Shown here: piece after piece, positions 23,840 to 37,029 of the stretch
How the letters are laid out: the number at the start of each line of letters is the position of its first letter
Numbering within the stretch: position 1 is the stretch's first letter
Program-made: the position numbers and the translations under genes
Notes under the pieces: generated by a model
The model's input: only the letters and a program-made list of their open reading frames with translations
Database searches by the model: none
Told to the model about the DNA's origin: nothing
Source of the DNA: Onchidella celtica
Lineage: Eukaryota > Mollusca > Gastropoda > Systellommatophora > Onchidiidae
Direction: 5' to 3'
DNA: 64,000 bases
Assembly: GCA_963931925.1 (NCBI GenBank)
Contig: OZ007571.1
Coordinates: 57,619,478-57,683,477 of the forward strand

Positions 23840-26430
23840 AACATCAGTTCTGCTGCATTAGGAAATGTTCAACGCTCTTGTATTCAGCTCATACACAAGT
23901 GCTGCAAAGTCCATTGAGTGCTTACTATAATGAAATTTGTAAATACATTTTTTGATTATGAGTCCAGACTTTCGGGAGACTCAACTGAATTGGAAATGCC
24001 AGCACAATTCTTGTATGGGATTCATATGCAAAGTAATCTACTTTAAAGTATGTGTATATATATTCTTGATGACCAGCAGGATCGAAGTATAGACTGACAC
24101 AGAATACAAGGGTTACCTGCTCCTGTTGCACCTATTTCTTTTCTCAGCACTTACTTAACCTATTATGCAGTTTCTGAATCGATCGATTTCAACCGACCCC
24201 CAGAGGAGAATCTCTGAAGCATCAGAGCTGGTGACCCATGCAAATTCGGCAGACCGATGGCATTGGTTAAAACACGCAACCTTTGAAAGTCAAGCAGTTG
24301 CAAAGTGAGGCATGGCACTGTCTTGCTGAATTAATGTCTAATTATTTGATTGAGCCGAAGGAACGAACGAATTGTATCACGGCTTGACCAGAAGAATGAC
24401 CTTGGCCAGGGATTTTCATTTTAATATCTCCCTTATTTTGTTAGCATGGGCATAACATTTTATCGATCAACCAATCTTGTTTATTTACTTATTGATAAAT
24501 TTTAAAAAATTAAAGTTCTCCTGCTTTTTTTTGTTTGTTTGTGTGTGTGGTGTGTGTGTGCTTTTTTTTTTTTTTTTTGTAAGCTGATTTTGCAATCTAA
24601 CTCCAAATTGCACATCTATCTCTATGTCCCAATAGTCTTGTTCTTGAATAGGTCAAACTATTCCTCCGTGTGAAAAATTTTATACAATCGTCATGTTGGT
24701 ATCATTAAAGCTGGGCATTTATCAAATGTATGAAAAGAAAGCTGTAATTTGTCTGCTTGGATGTTTTACGACTTCTATCAAATTACGACTTCTATCAGAT
24801 CGTGTAAAGCCTCCTGCTGATGACATTGCACTGCTCCTATGAGACCTACAAGAACGAAACATCCAAGCTTACATTAGATGGCCATATCAAATATAGATTC
24901 AGTCAGATGTGTATGGGATGTAGATCTGAAGTACTCTGAGCACCTCTGACACGACTGAATGAGATAGATAATGGGCTGAACAACAGGTGAAGTGCCACAT
25001 CAGTATTTAAATGCAGTGATTTCATGAGAATGTTTGTACAACCCGCCAGCTTCTGTGTTCACTCGTACTCCCATTCTCACTTATTTTCTTTACTTCTCAG
25101 TCCTCTCAAGACAATTACATTGATTTTCTCACTACCCAGGGAAGGAAGTTCGTGTTCCGCACAGCAACGTTTCCTCCTTATTCCCTACAAAACGTAATTA
25201 AGATCTGCGAGTTCCGCTCCTAATGATACACGTGAACAAATTGGGCAAGATTGTGTAGCCCTGAGGGGAGTTTCTGTGAATATCGTAACGAAATGAGTGG
25301 TTTTTGTGGGAAACGTCCATTATGAATTGATTTGTTCAGTGTCAAGAAAATCAAACTTAAGAAAAAAAAAAACACCGAAAAGAAAAAAAGAAAAAATGAT
25401 AATAATTATGTATGTATTATTTAACAGGAAATGTACGACAATAACCATTATGTAAGACTTAAACCCAAAGCTGTATTCGTGGCACCTTTTCACTGCTATT
25501 CAAGTTGTTTAAGCTTAGTTTGCACCCTTCCTTCTTGAAGTTGAGATTGAGAAAATTGTTTTTTTTTCTTTATTCAGTTTCTAATACACCATTTATTATC
25601 TCCCTAATGCTTATATTATTATTTTGTGATCTCTATATGGTCATGTGACCGCTAATATGATCTTACAATTTTCAAAACATTGTCCAGTTCCAGTGCAGCC
25701 AGAAAAAGATTTGGTCTGAGATACACTGGGGCATTCTAAGCAAAAACATAAGGAACCTTTTTGTAATCATCTCTAGAATTTTCAGTTGCATCAAAAATAA
25801 TCTGGTAGAAAACTTAGTTCTGTTGCTCTTTCCGGCTTCTTCTGCTCTGACAATCTAAGTTGTAATAATGCACAGTTGGTCTTCAGTACGTTTCTTTGTA
25901 CCGCATGTTAATAGATTAAAATCTATCCCTATCACCCCCTATATCACCAACGAAAATGTATAATTCATTATTAAATAAATATTATATAATATCTATTCAA
26001 ATAATATTATAATACTTTAAAATACAAGTTGTGAGTTGTGAACTGTTGTGAGTTGTGAACTGCGCCTTACAGGCTGCGTTACAATTTGCTCTGAGATAGA
26101 GAGAGATAGAGAGAGTGAGAGAAAGAAAGAGAGAGTGAGAGAGATGTAAATCGAGAGAACAAGACTTTCTGTAAAGCGCCTAGAGCGAACTCGTTTGGAT
26201 TAGGCGCTATATACATGATCTTCATTATTATTATTATTATTATGTTACCTTATCATGACTCAGACAGAGTTCTGCTGATTCTACAATAATTGCCCAAGCG
26301 AAGACAGTGCCACGCATAACTCATTGACACCGTATAACGCAGACACCAGATGGCGTTATGACTGAAAGATTCTGTAATATGAATTGATAAATTGCATAAA
26401 ATATCACCTTTTGTGTCAGTTTTGTTTAGT
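23840..26430. other. Unassigned sequence
   Basis: No supportable gene. Contains short (GT)n at 24540-24560, T runs, an AT-rich patch at 25970-26020 and a GA-rich tract at 26093-26150. Confidence 0.5.
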
Positions 26431-26436
26431 GCAGTG

Positions 26437-26830
26437 ATTCTCAAACGGGAGGCACTCAACTCCCTGTAGAGGAATGAATTTCAAATCTAGTGGGAGTAAT
26501 TTAAGTCAGGGAAGGGATTAGCAAGGAATTTTGTTGACATTTAATAAAACTCTTTTTGGCCTTCACAACATTTTTTTCAGTCCTTAGATTTAATAGAAAT
26601 TTTATTATTCCCAGAAATAGTGATTTCTTTCTTCCTTTTTTTTTTCTTCTGACTGCAGTTAAGAAAGAAATTTAGTTCCATAAATTATTTCAATAATTAC
26701 TACTTTAAAAACATGTGATGAAAAAAATATCAGCTGACACTTGAAAATGGAGGGGGGGGGGGGGAATTGGGTAAACTTGAAATAGCATGGACAGGATGCG
26801 GCCTGGGACTATGAGAACCTCGGGCTAGTG
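26437..26830. repeat. Decayed hAT-like fragment
   Basis: The opening CAGTGATTCTCAAACGGGAG and following GGCACTCAACTCCC resemble the start of the element at 29405, and a GATTAGCAAGGAATTTTGTTG-type block follows. A poly-G run lies at 26751-26763. The right end is not clear. Confidence 0.45.
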
Positions 26831-26879
26831 CAACATCGTGCTTTCATTGTCACCTGAACAGTCTAGAGTCTGGACGATG

Positions 26880-27150
26880 ACCACCATGGGATATTTTCCA
26901 TATTGCTGTATGTGCTTTTTTTGCCCTTTTCGAGAAAAATGAGGCTGAACGTTTGAAGAATTGTGTAAAACTCAGGGTTTTGTTCAATACTCTTCAAAAT
27001 TGAAACTTACATACAGATGCCCACTAAAAATACACCCATATGACCCTTACACATAATAAAATTAGGAGTGAGAGAATCACTTTCTTGACACAACCTCAAA
27101 ATCGGCAAAATGTCTCATACAACAATATAGCAAATGCCCCTTGACATATT
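26880..27150 (+). repeat. Dispersed repeat, copy 2
   Basis: Partner of 16240-16620 with the same block order (ATTAGGAGTGAGAGAA, CTCAAAATCGGCAAAATGT, CATACAACAATA). Confidence 0.6.
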
Positions 27151-28410
27151 CGCATGTTGAAAGACACTGCTTTATTTTCTGCATGCTAATGTCAACAAAA
27201 TGTTCAGCAAGTTCAACTAACCGCCGATTCACCACTCACCAGGATCACCGGATAGCTGTTCACTGCGCTCCGTGCCTGGATCTGTAGTCAAAGACATATA
27301 ATCTGAAACGCTCGTTCAGTCACAAGACCCAGTATTGATTCCCTTTTGTAGAAAATGGGTCAGCGGAGGTTATAGTGTAGGCCACCATTTCCCGTATTTT
27401 ACTTTCATTTTCATGGTGAAAATCCCAATGAGGTCAAAAAGTTCCAGAACATTCCCGTGCCATTATCGTTTGTGTACTTGATGAATCTAGCAGTTATTGT
27501 AGCTGATCCGAAGAAGTCCATTGAAACGTCCTTTACGTCCAGCGGGATGGTCATTGTATCTGATTGAAAGATCTGGGTTGACCTAATTTCTCTGGAAAGT
27601 CAGACCTCGGGAACCTATAATTTCTGAGTAGCCTTTGATCAGTTATTCACTAAATGATGTCAGGTCATGTTATAGAGGTTTTTAAAATGTCTTCTTCGGT
27701 AGATCTAGCATGGGAAATAGACTGGTCTTAACGGTGTTTGAGATGGTAATGGAAATCCTTATTTTACTGAGTACACGTTTATTAGTAACTATTGTAGAGT
27801 AACATAATGTTTGCTATTTTGCCAGTGAAAATATGCAGGGGATTTACAAGAGATTCTTACCCTTTTTTTGTCTTCCGCCCACTTAAATATTCAACGAAAA
27901 AACAACAACAACAACAACAAAACCGCGCCGCACCAGGATCGGACAAACTTAGTATAAATCCCTACACCCCATCAAAATATTGCCACGCCCTAGCGGCCTA
28001 AAATATTATGAAACGCTTGTTATAGAGTATTAGAACGATGCTTTGATGTTGTATTCTACGCTATTGTGCTGTGGCCTGGTAATGTGTCAATCTTTCGAGC
28101 TCCTTAGCTGAGTGAGTTAATGTGGGCGTGGCACACCGGATTCCATGAGGCAAAACATATTGTTGGGAATCCAAATCTACATTCCCATAACATGAGTGTG
28201 ACATGACTTAATATTGTATTCATTTACCTGATTGCTGGGACATTGCATGGCACTCCCCGTAATGGTTTTTTGTATTTTATATACTTCTTTAATCCCATTT
28301 GGGAAATTTGCCTTAGTGTCATTGCAGCCCAGTTACAATGGAGGAGACACGTCGTCGCCACAGTGCAGTGCCGGTCGGCGGTTTTTGGGGGGGGGGGGGG
28401 GTGTAGATAA
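27151..28410. other. Unassigned sequence
   Basis: No supportable gene. Contains an AAC tract at 27898-27922 and a G run at 28387-28401. Confidence 0.5.
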
Positions 28411-28411
28411 T

Positions 28412-28480
28412 TAAAAAAAAATTTTTGCCCTGGCCGCGGCCTGTTTAACCTGCTCTTCTCGATTTCCATCTGCCAACTGT
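28412..28480 (-). mobile_element. SINE 3' fragment, copy 4
   Basis: On the minus strand it reads GCCAACTG.. through AATCGAGAAGAGCAGGTT to GGCCGCGGCCAGGGCAAAAA. This matches the last ~70 bases of the SINEs at 43663, 44241 and 19489. The tRNA-like head is missing. Confidence 0.75.
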
Positions 28481-28663
28481 CTATAATAATATGCTGTTTG
28501 CGCCTATCAACAAGACAAGTAGATCTATCCCGTCTCTGCACTGTCCCCCCTAGTTCTTCAGTGGAGACAAAGGCTTGGCGTCTACTTTCTTTATTATGTA
28601 TTATACGTCACGACTTGAAATTACAATGTAGATCTATTTGAACCCGGAACCCAGGGGTGGACA

Positions 28664-28957
28664 TTTTAATTATAATCTTTCACCTTCCACCTGAGCGTTG
28701 TCCACCCACTGCAGGATGTAGCCCCCTCCGTCAATGCTTTCCATTCTCTTCTGTCTGTTGTTTTCCTCATCCATGCTGTTCCTCCTCTCTTTGTAATGTC
28801 GTCCTTCCTTCTTCTTCCTGGTCGTCCTCTTGGTTCTTTTTCCTGTCCTTGGCTGCCATTCAGTGTAACGTTTGGTCCACCTCTTGTCATTCATCCTTCC
28901 CACGTGTCCGGCCCAATTCCACTTTTGTTGTAGCATGAATTCCACTACGTCTTTATA
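28664..28957 (-). pseudogene. Non-LTR retrotransposon C-terminal fragment, family D
   Basis: The minus-strand frame reads KWNWAGHVGRMNDKRWTKR, then WQPRTGKRTKRTTRKKKE and, in a shifted frame, GRPGRRRKDDITKRGGTAWM. This is the post-polymerase region common to endonuclease/reverse-transcriptase LINEs (WAGHVARM..RW..R..W.P..G.R..GRP..RW.DDI). The start and end are truncated and at least one frameshift is present. Confidence 0.75.
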
Positions 28958-29404
28958 ATCTATATTATAATCTAATTAAAAAAAGACGTAGATTATAACA
29001 TACACATCTTAATAAATAACGTCGTAAAGTAGAGAAGCACTCAAGTGAAGACAATCCAAAAACTTGCTTATAACATTCACTTGTGCACCCACTAAAATTA
29101 CCTGCAACACTCACATTAAACACCATTGTTTTCGGTTACGTTCACGAATAGATATACAGACAGAAAGCTGACAACAAAATAAAACATACGACAAACACAG
29201 ATAGACAGGCAGGCAGACTCGGGAAAAAAGGTAGGAATTAATAGTAAAAAGCCGAAGGTGAAAGAAACACTATAACCTTTAACCTATTCCACACAACCTC
29301 ACTTTTTAAGTATACAATTGGCAATCGATTACGTCGTTCAGCAAAACAAAATTATGGTTCAGGGAAAAGTGAAACTTGTCTTTTTTCTGGGATCGATACT
29401 ACAC

Positions 29405-29736
29405 CAGTGATTCTTAAATGGGAGGCACTCAGCTCCCAAGGGAGGAATTTCAAATCTAAGAAAAGGGAGTTTAGCCAGGGGAAGAATTGGGAAGGATTTC
29501 AGCAGGAGATAATAATCAAATCTAAAGAGAAAATTGAAGTTTTATGATTCATTGAAATGATTAATTTTCTTCCTTTGAATGGAATTAATAAAGACATTTT
29601 GTTCACCAATAGTTTCAATGATTGTGAGTGTAAAAGTATAGCTGTGAAAAAAATGATTGGATGACAATTCAAAACTTGGAAAAGAATTGATGAAACCTGG
29701 CATTGCAATAGAAGGAATGTGACCTGTGAACCACTG
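29405..29736. mobile_element. hAT-like MITE with imperfect duplication
   Basis: The left end CAGTGATTCTTAAA and the reverse complement of the right end CAGTGGTTCACAGG form short TIRs of the CAGTG..TTC type known from hAT elements. Flanking octamers TACTACAC and AGCTACAC share their last six bases. 332 bp, non-coding. Confidence 0.6.
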
Positions 29737-29861
29737 AGCTACACTGAATCTTTGGTCTTTGTGCAATTTTAAAGTGTCGTGTACAGAGGGCGCCAGTCCG
29801 CCCAATGGCTTCACTAACATTTGGGTAGGACGTATACTTACATTCCTTAGGTCACGTCTAT

Positions 29862-30196
<335 letters not shown>

Positions 30197-30499
30197 CGTC
30201 TTTTTGTCTGTCCGACCGACTGTCTGTCTACCATGGTGACAGCAAACTGATGAGGTAATTTTATGTCCTCTCTCTCTCTCTCACATACACACACATTTTA
30301 CCTCTTCTCCCTCTTTCTCTCTCCCATTGTCTCAATCATTCCTCCCACCTCCCTGATTTACAATACAAGTGGACATCAAATTATGTCACAACAACCAAAA
30401 AAGAACTACGATTAACACTTGCATAGTATAGGTCTATTACGGATAATAGCCATTTTAGTTGTCAGGACCGACGCATAACCACGGCTACGGTAGCACTGA

Positions 30500-30620
30500 T
30501 TTTGATTCGCTAGCTGATTTGCACTGCGAGCACTTCAGGCGTCGCGAACCAATAGGCGGCGAGCTAAAAAAAAATTCACTACAGTAAACAATGACACGTG
30601 TGTTCACGCAAATGGGAGAC
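30500..30620. repeat. Dispersed repeat fragment
   Basis: GATTTGCACTGCGAG, CAGGCGTCGCGAA and ACAGTAAACAATG recur in order at 46675-46765. No ends recognised. Confidence 0.5.
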
Positions 30621-32620
30621 CTTTGGTCAATTCTTTCACTTCCTTTCCCTTGTTTACACGGATGGTAGGGAATCTGACCAACTTGCATCCATCCTTTCCA
30701 CCCCTGTCATAACAGACAATTGCAAAGCAACCAGCAGGCATTTTAACCGCTTAAAGCATATCTCGAAGTTACATTCGTCAGCTGATCCACCCGCCATTTT
30801 AGGTGTCGGAAGTACAAAACAAAAACAATCTGTGGCGTCATTCGCAATGAGCCTATAACAGTCGATACCTTTACCAAAATACTGATAAACAAAAAAAAAA
30901 TCCAAGTAACACATTTCTGTAAACCTAACTTTCTCAAGATTGAGGGAAAACGGCATACTCAATAGACTGATGACAGCTGAATACTGGAGACTGTTGAAAC
31001 AAAAATACAAAACAAAACAAAATTTGGAACCTCATTTCATCAAGTCACCCCTAGAGATCGAACAGGGTCATGGTGTATTTTATTATGTATCTCCCTGTCA
31101 ATTTAAAACTAATTTTCACTGAATGCCGGATGGAAAGCCAAGGCAATGAATTGGACTCACTAATTTATGAAGCCTGGCACATTATGGCAGTTGTAGCCAA
31201 TGATTGCCAGACAACGACTGTTGTCAATAAACGGTCATTCTATTTAATGATTGATTAATTGATTGATTAAATCAACGAATGAGAAACAAAGTGGTGAAAT
31301 GAAGAGACGAAGATAATGGACAAACCATTTTGTCGTCATACGGCAAATGACTATATACGCTAATGTGGGTCAAATAAATTTTTTAACATAATCAAATTGA
31401 ATGAAACATGCCATGCCTCTCTATCTGGCCTATATGGTTGTAAGATTTATAGATTCTATAGACGTTTATTATAAAATGAAAATTTAACAAAGAAAAATAA
31501 GAAGCATTAGGCGGGTTTTTTTTTTGGGGGGGGGGGGGGGTTATGCTGTAACATTTTACATTTATTTGGCATATACAGTCTTTGTCCAGAACAGGGCGGC
31601 ACTCTTGTGAAAATTCATACCTGGTAGAAGTAAGGGGAAAAAAGGGGCTTGCTGATACATAGCAGGTCAACAAGACAGATTATTTTGTGTTTCAGAATTT
31701 GAAACCCCTCTTTGCTTGTTAACAAAGGTGTAACCAGGCAACGCCAGGACGTTTCTGTACTTGACCCAAGCTATTGTTGTTTAGTGATGGCATCCATCTT
31801 CCTTGTTTTTCGAAGTATACACATTGTTGTTACTGCAAATATCATTGACAGGTGTTGTTTTTTTTCCTTTGATAGGTAATTTGATGAGAAATTTTCTTGA
31901 GAGATATTATGTGTGGAGGATTCCAGATAATATAATAAAGTAAGTGTCAAACATTATATGCCTGACCCTATCATGAAACAGCATTAGTGCGAAGGACCTA
32001 CTTTTACAGGAGAAGGAAAAACTGTTTTGCTTGATATGTAATCCTTACTTTAAATACATTTTAAGTTAAACAAACTAATATTTGAAATATTGTAAACCCC
32101 CCCCCCCCCCCTTAGTCAATACAAGAAAGAAAATTCCTTCAAGAAATTCAATAAAAATATGTCAGCCTGGCTAAATAGCTGATGCATTTGCTAGGTTTCA
32201 TAATAGGACCGGCAATATAATTATTTTGATGGATGTCATTAAAAAAATTAATTAAATAAAAATGAATAAGATTGAAAGAAAACAATATAGAAATTCTTCT
32301 CTGTAATCGAAACTACAGGAGATGTTCTGAGGGAGTGAACTCCCATTTCCGTTAAACCAAACAGGTGTTTGAGCCATTGACTTACTTACACTATAATTAT
32401 GGAGTCGTGTTAAAGCCGGGTCATTTCCGAGTCATGCATCTGGATGTTCCTCGGTATATTTTGAAGGTACAGTAGTTGATTTCTAGTTGGATTTGAGCCT
32501 GCCTTGATGTGATCATTCTCACCATTCCCTGACATTTCAGTTCGTAAAGTACCGTGTTTTATTTATCATATTGCCGTACACAGAAAAAATGAATCAGATG
32601 TGGTCCAAATACCGTTCGAG
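30621..32620. other. Unassigned sequence
   Basis: No supportable gene. Overlapping open frames on both strands at 30598-31010 show no motif. G run at 31530-31540 and C run at 32097-32111. Confidence 0.5.
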
Positions 32621-32626
32621 CGACGT

Positions 32627-32840
32627 GGATAGAATTGCCGTGAGGCTGAGTGTTAATGTCATAATACCCAGAAAATTAATATCTGAGGTCAGATGTCCAA
32701 ATATCAGTTATGGATCCGGATAGAATTTCTGTGAGACTAGGTATAGTTTGCCATTCAACAATTTCCAGAAAATGGATCTCTGAGGTCAGCTGTAGTCCTG
32801 ATATCACTTGATAGATATTGGGTAGAATTTGTGTGCCATG
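32627..32840. repeat. Degenerate tandem repeat, ~91-102-bp period
   Basis: GGATAGAATT.CCGTGAGGCT at 32627, GGATAGAATTTCTGTGAGAC at 32718 and GGTAGAATTTGTGTG at 32820 begin successive units. Each full unit also contains CCAGAAAAT..AT.TCTGAGGTCAG.TGT. Confidence 0.65.
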
Positions 32841-33135
32841 GTTTTAAACGAGGGCCTATTACTTGCAATTTTGATTCATTCCCTACACAACAAACAGCGG
32901 AAATTCCATCCTGAGATGCCTCAGCTCAACATCGGCACAACTTTCTATTGCAAGCGTCACACGTTCGTGTATTCTTGTAAGAGTTCCTGGGAACTATTGG
33001 AATCTCACTGGTTGCACACACTTGTCGATCTTCCGCTGCCGCGCTCCGAGTGGAACTGAAGTGGCTGAGAACCTGTTATTCTTCTCAATCAAGACATCTC
33101 GACTCAATGTATCGATGCCTCAAGAGGGCGAACAC

Positions 33136-33356
33136 AGGTCAACGAAAATCACGAAATATCATAAAAACCACAGAAAAACTGTGGGGTCGCAGCAGGGCTA
33201 TAAGCAAAGTCAAATTTGGGCAAAAAGAAAATGTTGTATGTTTTTTTTTTTCTGTCTTCTCTTTAGTTTGCTTTGTATTGTTTGGGTTTTATTTCTCACG
33301 CGGGGTTTTGCAACATACAACGTTTTCTTTTTGCCCAATTTTGAGGTCAACGAAAA
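33136..33356 (-). mobile_element. Hairpin element copy 2 with 13-bp target duplication
   Basis: The element proper is 33149-33343, flanked by identical 13-mers AGGTCAACGAAAA at 33136-33148 and 33344-33356. It is reversed relative to the copy at 11648: it begins with ATATCATAAAAACCACAG, the small hairpin CCACAGAAAAACTGTGG and the GGGTCGCAGCAGGGCTATAA tail, then the long arms. The inner part of one arm is deleted and replaced by a T run at 33241-33251, so the hairpin is damaged. Confidence 0.82.
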
Positions 33357-33390
33357 GTTGTAGCATGAAACTAGTAAGGAACACACAGCT

Positions 33391-33495
33391 CAGGCAAGAA
33401 GGAAAGAAACAGTGGAACGAAAAAGAGAAGCAGGAATGTAGTAGAAGATGCGATGAGAGGGTATTAGCCCAGAGAGCAGTGGTATCTTGGACTTA
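33391..33495 (+). repeat. 105-bp tandem unit 1
   Basis: Starts CAGGCAAGAAGGAAAGAAAC and ends ATCTTGGACTTA. Units 2 and 3 are at 34803-34907 and 34908-35012, separated from this one by a Helitron. The period is exactly 105 bp (35 codons) and one plus frame is open in all three. Confidence 0.9.
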
Positions 33496-33497
33496 TC

Positions 33498-33962
33498 TAT
33501 ATAATAAAGCTACAACAAAACCCCTAATAGTCCTATGGACTCGGAAACTACACAACGCACCGACCTGAAATTTGGCACAAAGAATTATGGGATAGCGAAC
33601 ATTGTTCCTATCGCTATACGCAAACAAAACCGTTTGTTATTTCTGAGTTAATCGGTAAATGCGGTTATAATTAAAGACTAAATTCACGAGAGCGTTTGAT
33701 CCGAAATTTACGATCAATAAGATATTGATGTATGTTTCTAATAATAGCCCACTTCCGCCTACATAATTTTCCACTTCCGTTGTCGAAATATATAATAAAG
33801 CTACAACAAAACCCCTAATAGTCCTATGGACTCGGAAACTACACAACGCACCGACCTGAAATTTGGCACAAAGAATTATGGGATAGCGAACATTGTTCCT
33901 ATCGCTATACACAAACAAAACCTTTTGTTATTTCTGAGTTAATCGGTAAATGCGGTTATAAT
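33498..33962 (+). repeat. Internal direct duplication in the Helitron
   Basis: The first ~170 bases after the Helitron tip (TATATAATAAAGCTACAACA to AAATGCGGTTATAAT) are repeated at 33791-33962 with very few changes; the offset is 293 bp. Confidence 0.9.
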
Positions 33963-34335
33963 CACAGACTAATAAAATATACAGACTGGATGATCCCACT
34001 GTGTGACGTCACAAGACAGCGAAAGGTCATGAACCATCCGCCACATTAGGTTTACGCTAACGACCGACGCTTCAGCATAGCTACAATGTTGAATGACACC
34101 ATTTTGACGCGCCTATTGAACGCGGAAGTTTGGTTCCACACCAAGAAATTAATACATGTATAACCAATCTTGACAAATAAAAAGAAATTTCTACTGCAGA
34201 TAGAACTAGAATCGGAATTTCCCGAGCGGCGGCCATGTTGGTTATGCGGCCCCCGCTCGGGAAATTCCGTAAAAAACGACACAGCCCGAAGCTCGTGTTT
34301 CCAGTCTGGTTAATTTATTAGTCTGTGGTTATAAT
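33955..34335. mobile_element. TIR element with perfect 8-bp duplication nested in the Helitron
   Basis: The element is 33963-34327 (365 bp), flanked by GTTATAAT at 33955-33962 and 34328-34335. The TIRs begin CACAGACTAATAAA and continue with CAGACTGGA after a short mismatch. A second inverted pair (GGAATTTCCCGAGCGG / CCGCTCGGGAAATTCC at about 34213-34268) lies inside. The 8-bp duplication suits hAT, P or Merlin-type transposases; I cannot choose between them. No coding sequence. Confidence 0.82.
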
Positions 34336-34802
34336 TAAAGACTAAATTCACGAGAGCGTTTGATCCGAAATTTACGATCATGATCACTACCATGCCGTCT
34401 TGCCTCCTTAAAGGCGTAGCTCGAGAATGCCTCCTAAAAGACGTAGCATCGGGAGATACACGAGCAGATACGTTAGACAGCGCAGACAACAAGAACAACA
34501 CAGGCGACACAGCAGACCTCATATTATTTTGAATTTAGTGTTAATTTCTTTTACACCAAATCCAGCAGTGAAACACACTGACCCGTGCGCAAATTATTGC
34601 AATTTCATGAATGCTGACGAGGCGCATACGGCGCCAGCGCGCAAAGGGAGTGCAGTAAGACTTATCTAAAAACAAACAAAGAACAACAAACAAAATAAAT
34701 ATAAAGGAACGGGCAAAGTTATGCACATCCACAATAATCAACCAAAACTGAAATGAACAGACATAATTATTCTTCCCGGGCAGGGCCGGGTAACTCAGCT
34801 AG

Positions 34803-35012
34803 TAGGCAAAAAGGAAAGACAGTGGAACGAAAGAGAGAGAAGCAGGAATGTAGTAGACGATGCGATGAGAGGGTATTAGTCCAGAAAGCAGTAGTATCTT
34901 GGACTTACAGGCAAGAAGGAAAGAAACAGTGGAACGAAAGAGAGAAGCAGGAATGTAGTAGAAGATGCGATGAGAGGGTATTCGTCCAGGGATCAGTGGT
35001 ATCATGGATTTA
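34803..35012 (+). repeat. 105-bp tandem units 2 and 3
   Basis: Unit 2 is 34803-34907 and unit 3 is 34908-35012; both are close matches to unit 1. The shared open frame reads, per unit, a KQWNEREKQECSRRCDER stretch and a VVSWTY ending. No splice or family evidence that it is expressed. Confidence 0.9.
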
Positions 35013-35019
35013 CATTTTC

Positions 35020-36520
35020 CCCATCTTCTCAGAATAGCTCACAACCGTCACCGGCATCTTCGTATCAAAGTCCTCCATGTTTTTGAGGAATCATTATGTA
35101 AAGGGGGTCGTGGTAGTGATTTGGAGGCGGGTGGGAGTGGAGGGGCAGGGAGACAGGTACACATTCAAGCATGTGTTCTTCCGCAATGGTATATATATCA
35201 GTCAAATGGTGACTAACAGAATGACCAAAAGTCTTGTAGGAGCAAGGTATGAGAAAGGCTTTTTATCCCCTTAAATGTAATCTTTCTTAGGCCACTTTCC
35301 ACGCCGCACATTTACATAGTAAAATACCCTTCTATGCCGCAGTGTAATGGCAGTTCGATTACATTTCAAGGGTGTATCACAATTTTTTTTTTTTTAAATC
35401 GTCATCCATCGGAAACACCAAAAATTTGGAAAAATATCAATGAAATCTGTCAAAAACTGCGTTCAAAAAATTCTGAAACGTTTCTGGACCACTTCCGCTA
35501 CAATACAAACTCTAATGCAGAAGATTTAACAAGGAGTGCCCTCTCCTTCCCTTCCTGATTGTCCTATTCGCATGTCGCAAAAATGCGGCGCCGGCATATA
35601 AGGGTATAAAGAGGACAGTCACAATATCGCGACAGCGGCATGAATTGTCCAACACAGTTAGTAAACATTTGATAAATTGTGCTTTAAAAGGTCCTATTAA
35701 AATAAACAAATACAAAAGTAACAAGGGCCATAAAAACAAAACAAAAAAAATTATTTAAAACATCATAGCCGCACGCACTTCGACGTTGAAACTGTTAAAC
35801 GGAGTATCAGCAGAGCTCCACGCCTTTTAGGTTATTATTCATTATTTTGTCTCTTTAGAAATGCTCGGTACACAGCTTTTTGAAAAAAAAAACAAAAACA
35901 TAGTCCTGCCATGACGACTTGATATCATGCATCCTGTCTGTTAGGTGTTAAGAGAACAGCATTACGACAGCTTTATAATACAGGGTCTTATTCTGGGCCG
36001 AAATAACATAACGACCAAAGGCTTCTTCAAACTTAACGGCTGAAGTAACAAAGTTGTATAATTAAGCTACGCCGGCCTGCGTCTCCTAGCCTCTCTTTCA
36101 TTACATGAAGCGAGCGCCTCTTTCATTCCTGTTTGTAGACAGTTTTATTAGTTTTGGTAAGACAAAGTTATAAATATGAGAACCGCGGATGGAATACTTG
36201 TCATACGTGAATGGCCAGTCACACTACAGAAGATTCTGAAAATTATTCCTGGTGTAGATCTCCATGTCGGCTCATCCAGATTGTAACCTCGTTTTTCTGA
36301 GACACGGTCTGAGAAATGGATGGAAGAAATATTGATCTAAACATTTTCTTATGTCGTGGTCAAAACCTATGTTGTGTGATATTAGTTTTTCTTACTATTG
36401 TGGTAGTGTTGGCGGTCGAGGTAAAGATACGGGTCGGGCGTTTTTTTTTTGTAAGATAATATTTTTTTCAAACTTTTAATTTCAATTCTGTCCTCGTTTA
36501 TCATCTTACAGTTTTGTCAT
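35020..36520. other. Unassigned sequence
   Basis: No supportable gene. Contains T and A runs only. Confidence 0.5.
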
Positions 36521-36527
36521 AGGAAAA

Positions 36528-37027
<500 letters not shown>

Positions 37028-37029
37028 TA

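Larger units (their letters stand above)
33496..34802 (+). mobile_element. Non-autonomous Helitron inserted within the 105-bp array
   Basis: The 5' end is A^TCTATATAATAAAGC at 33496. The 3' end has the hairpin CCCGG GCAGGG CCGGG near 34775, then TAACTCAGCTAG, then T. The junctions fall exactly between array units 1 and 2, with A before and T after. It contains an internal duplication (33498-33668 repeated at 33791-33962) and a nested TIR element. I see no Rep/helicase coding. Confidence 0.85.

Noticed and set aside
30598..31010. Overlapping frames on both strands (86 and 118 codons)
   Set aside because: No motif on either strand, and one or both must be chance.
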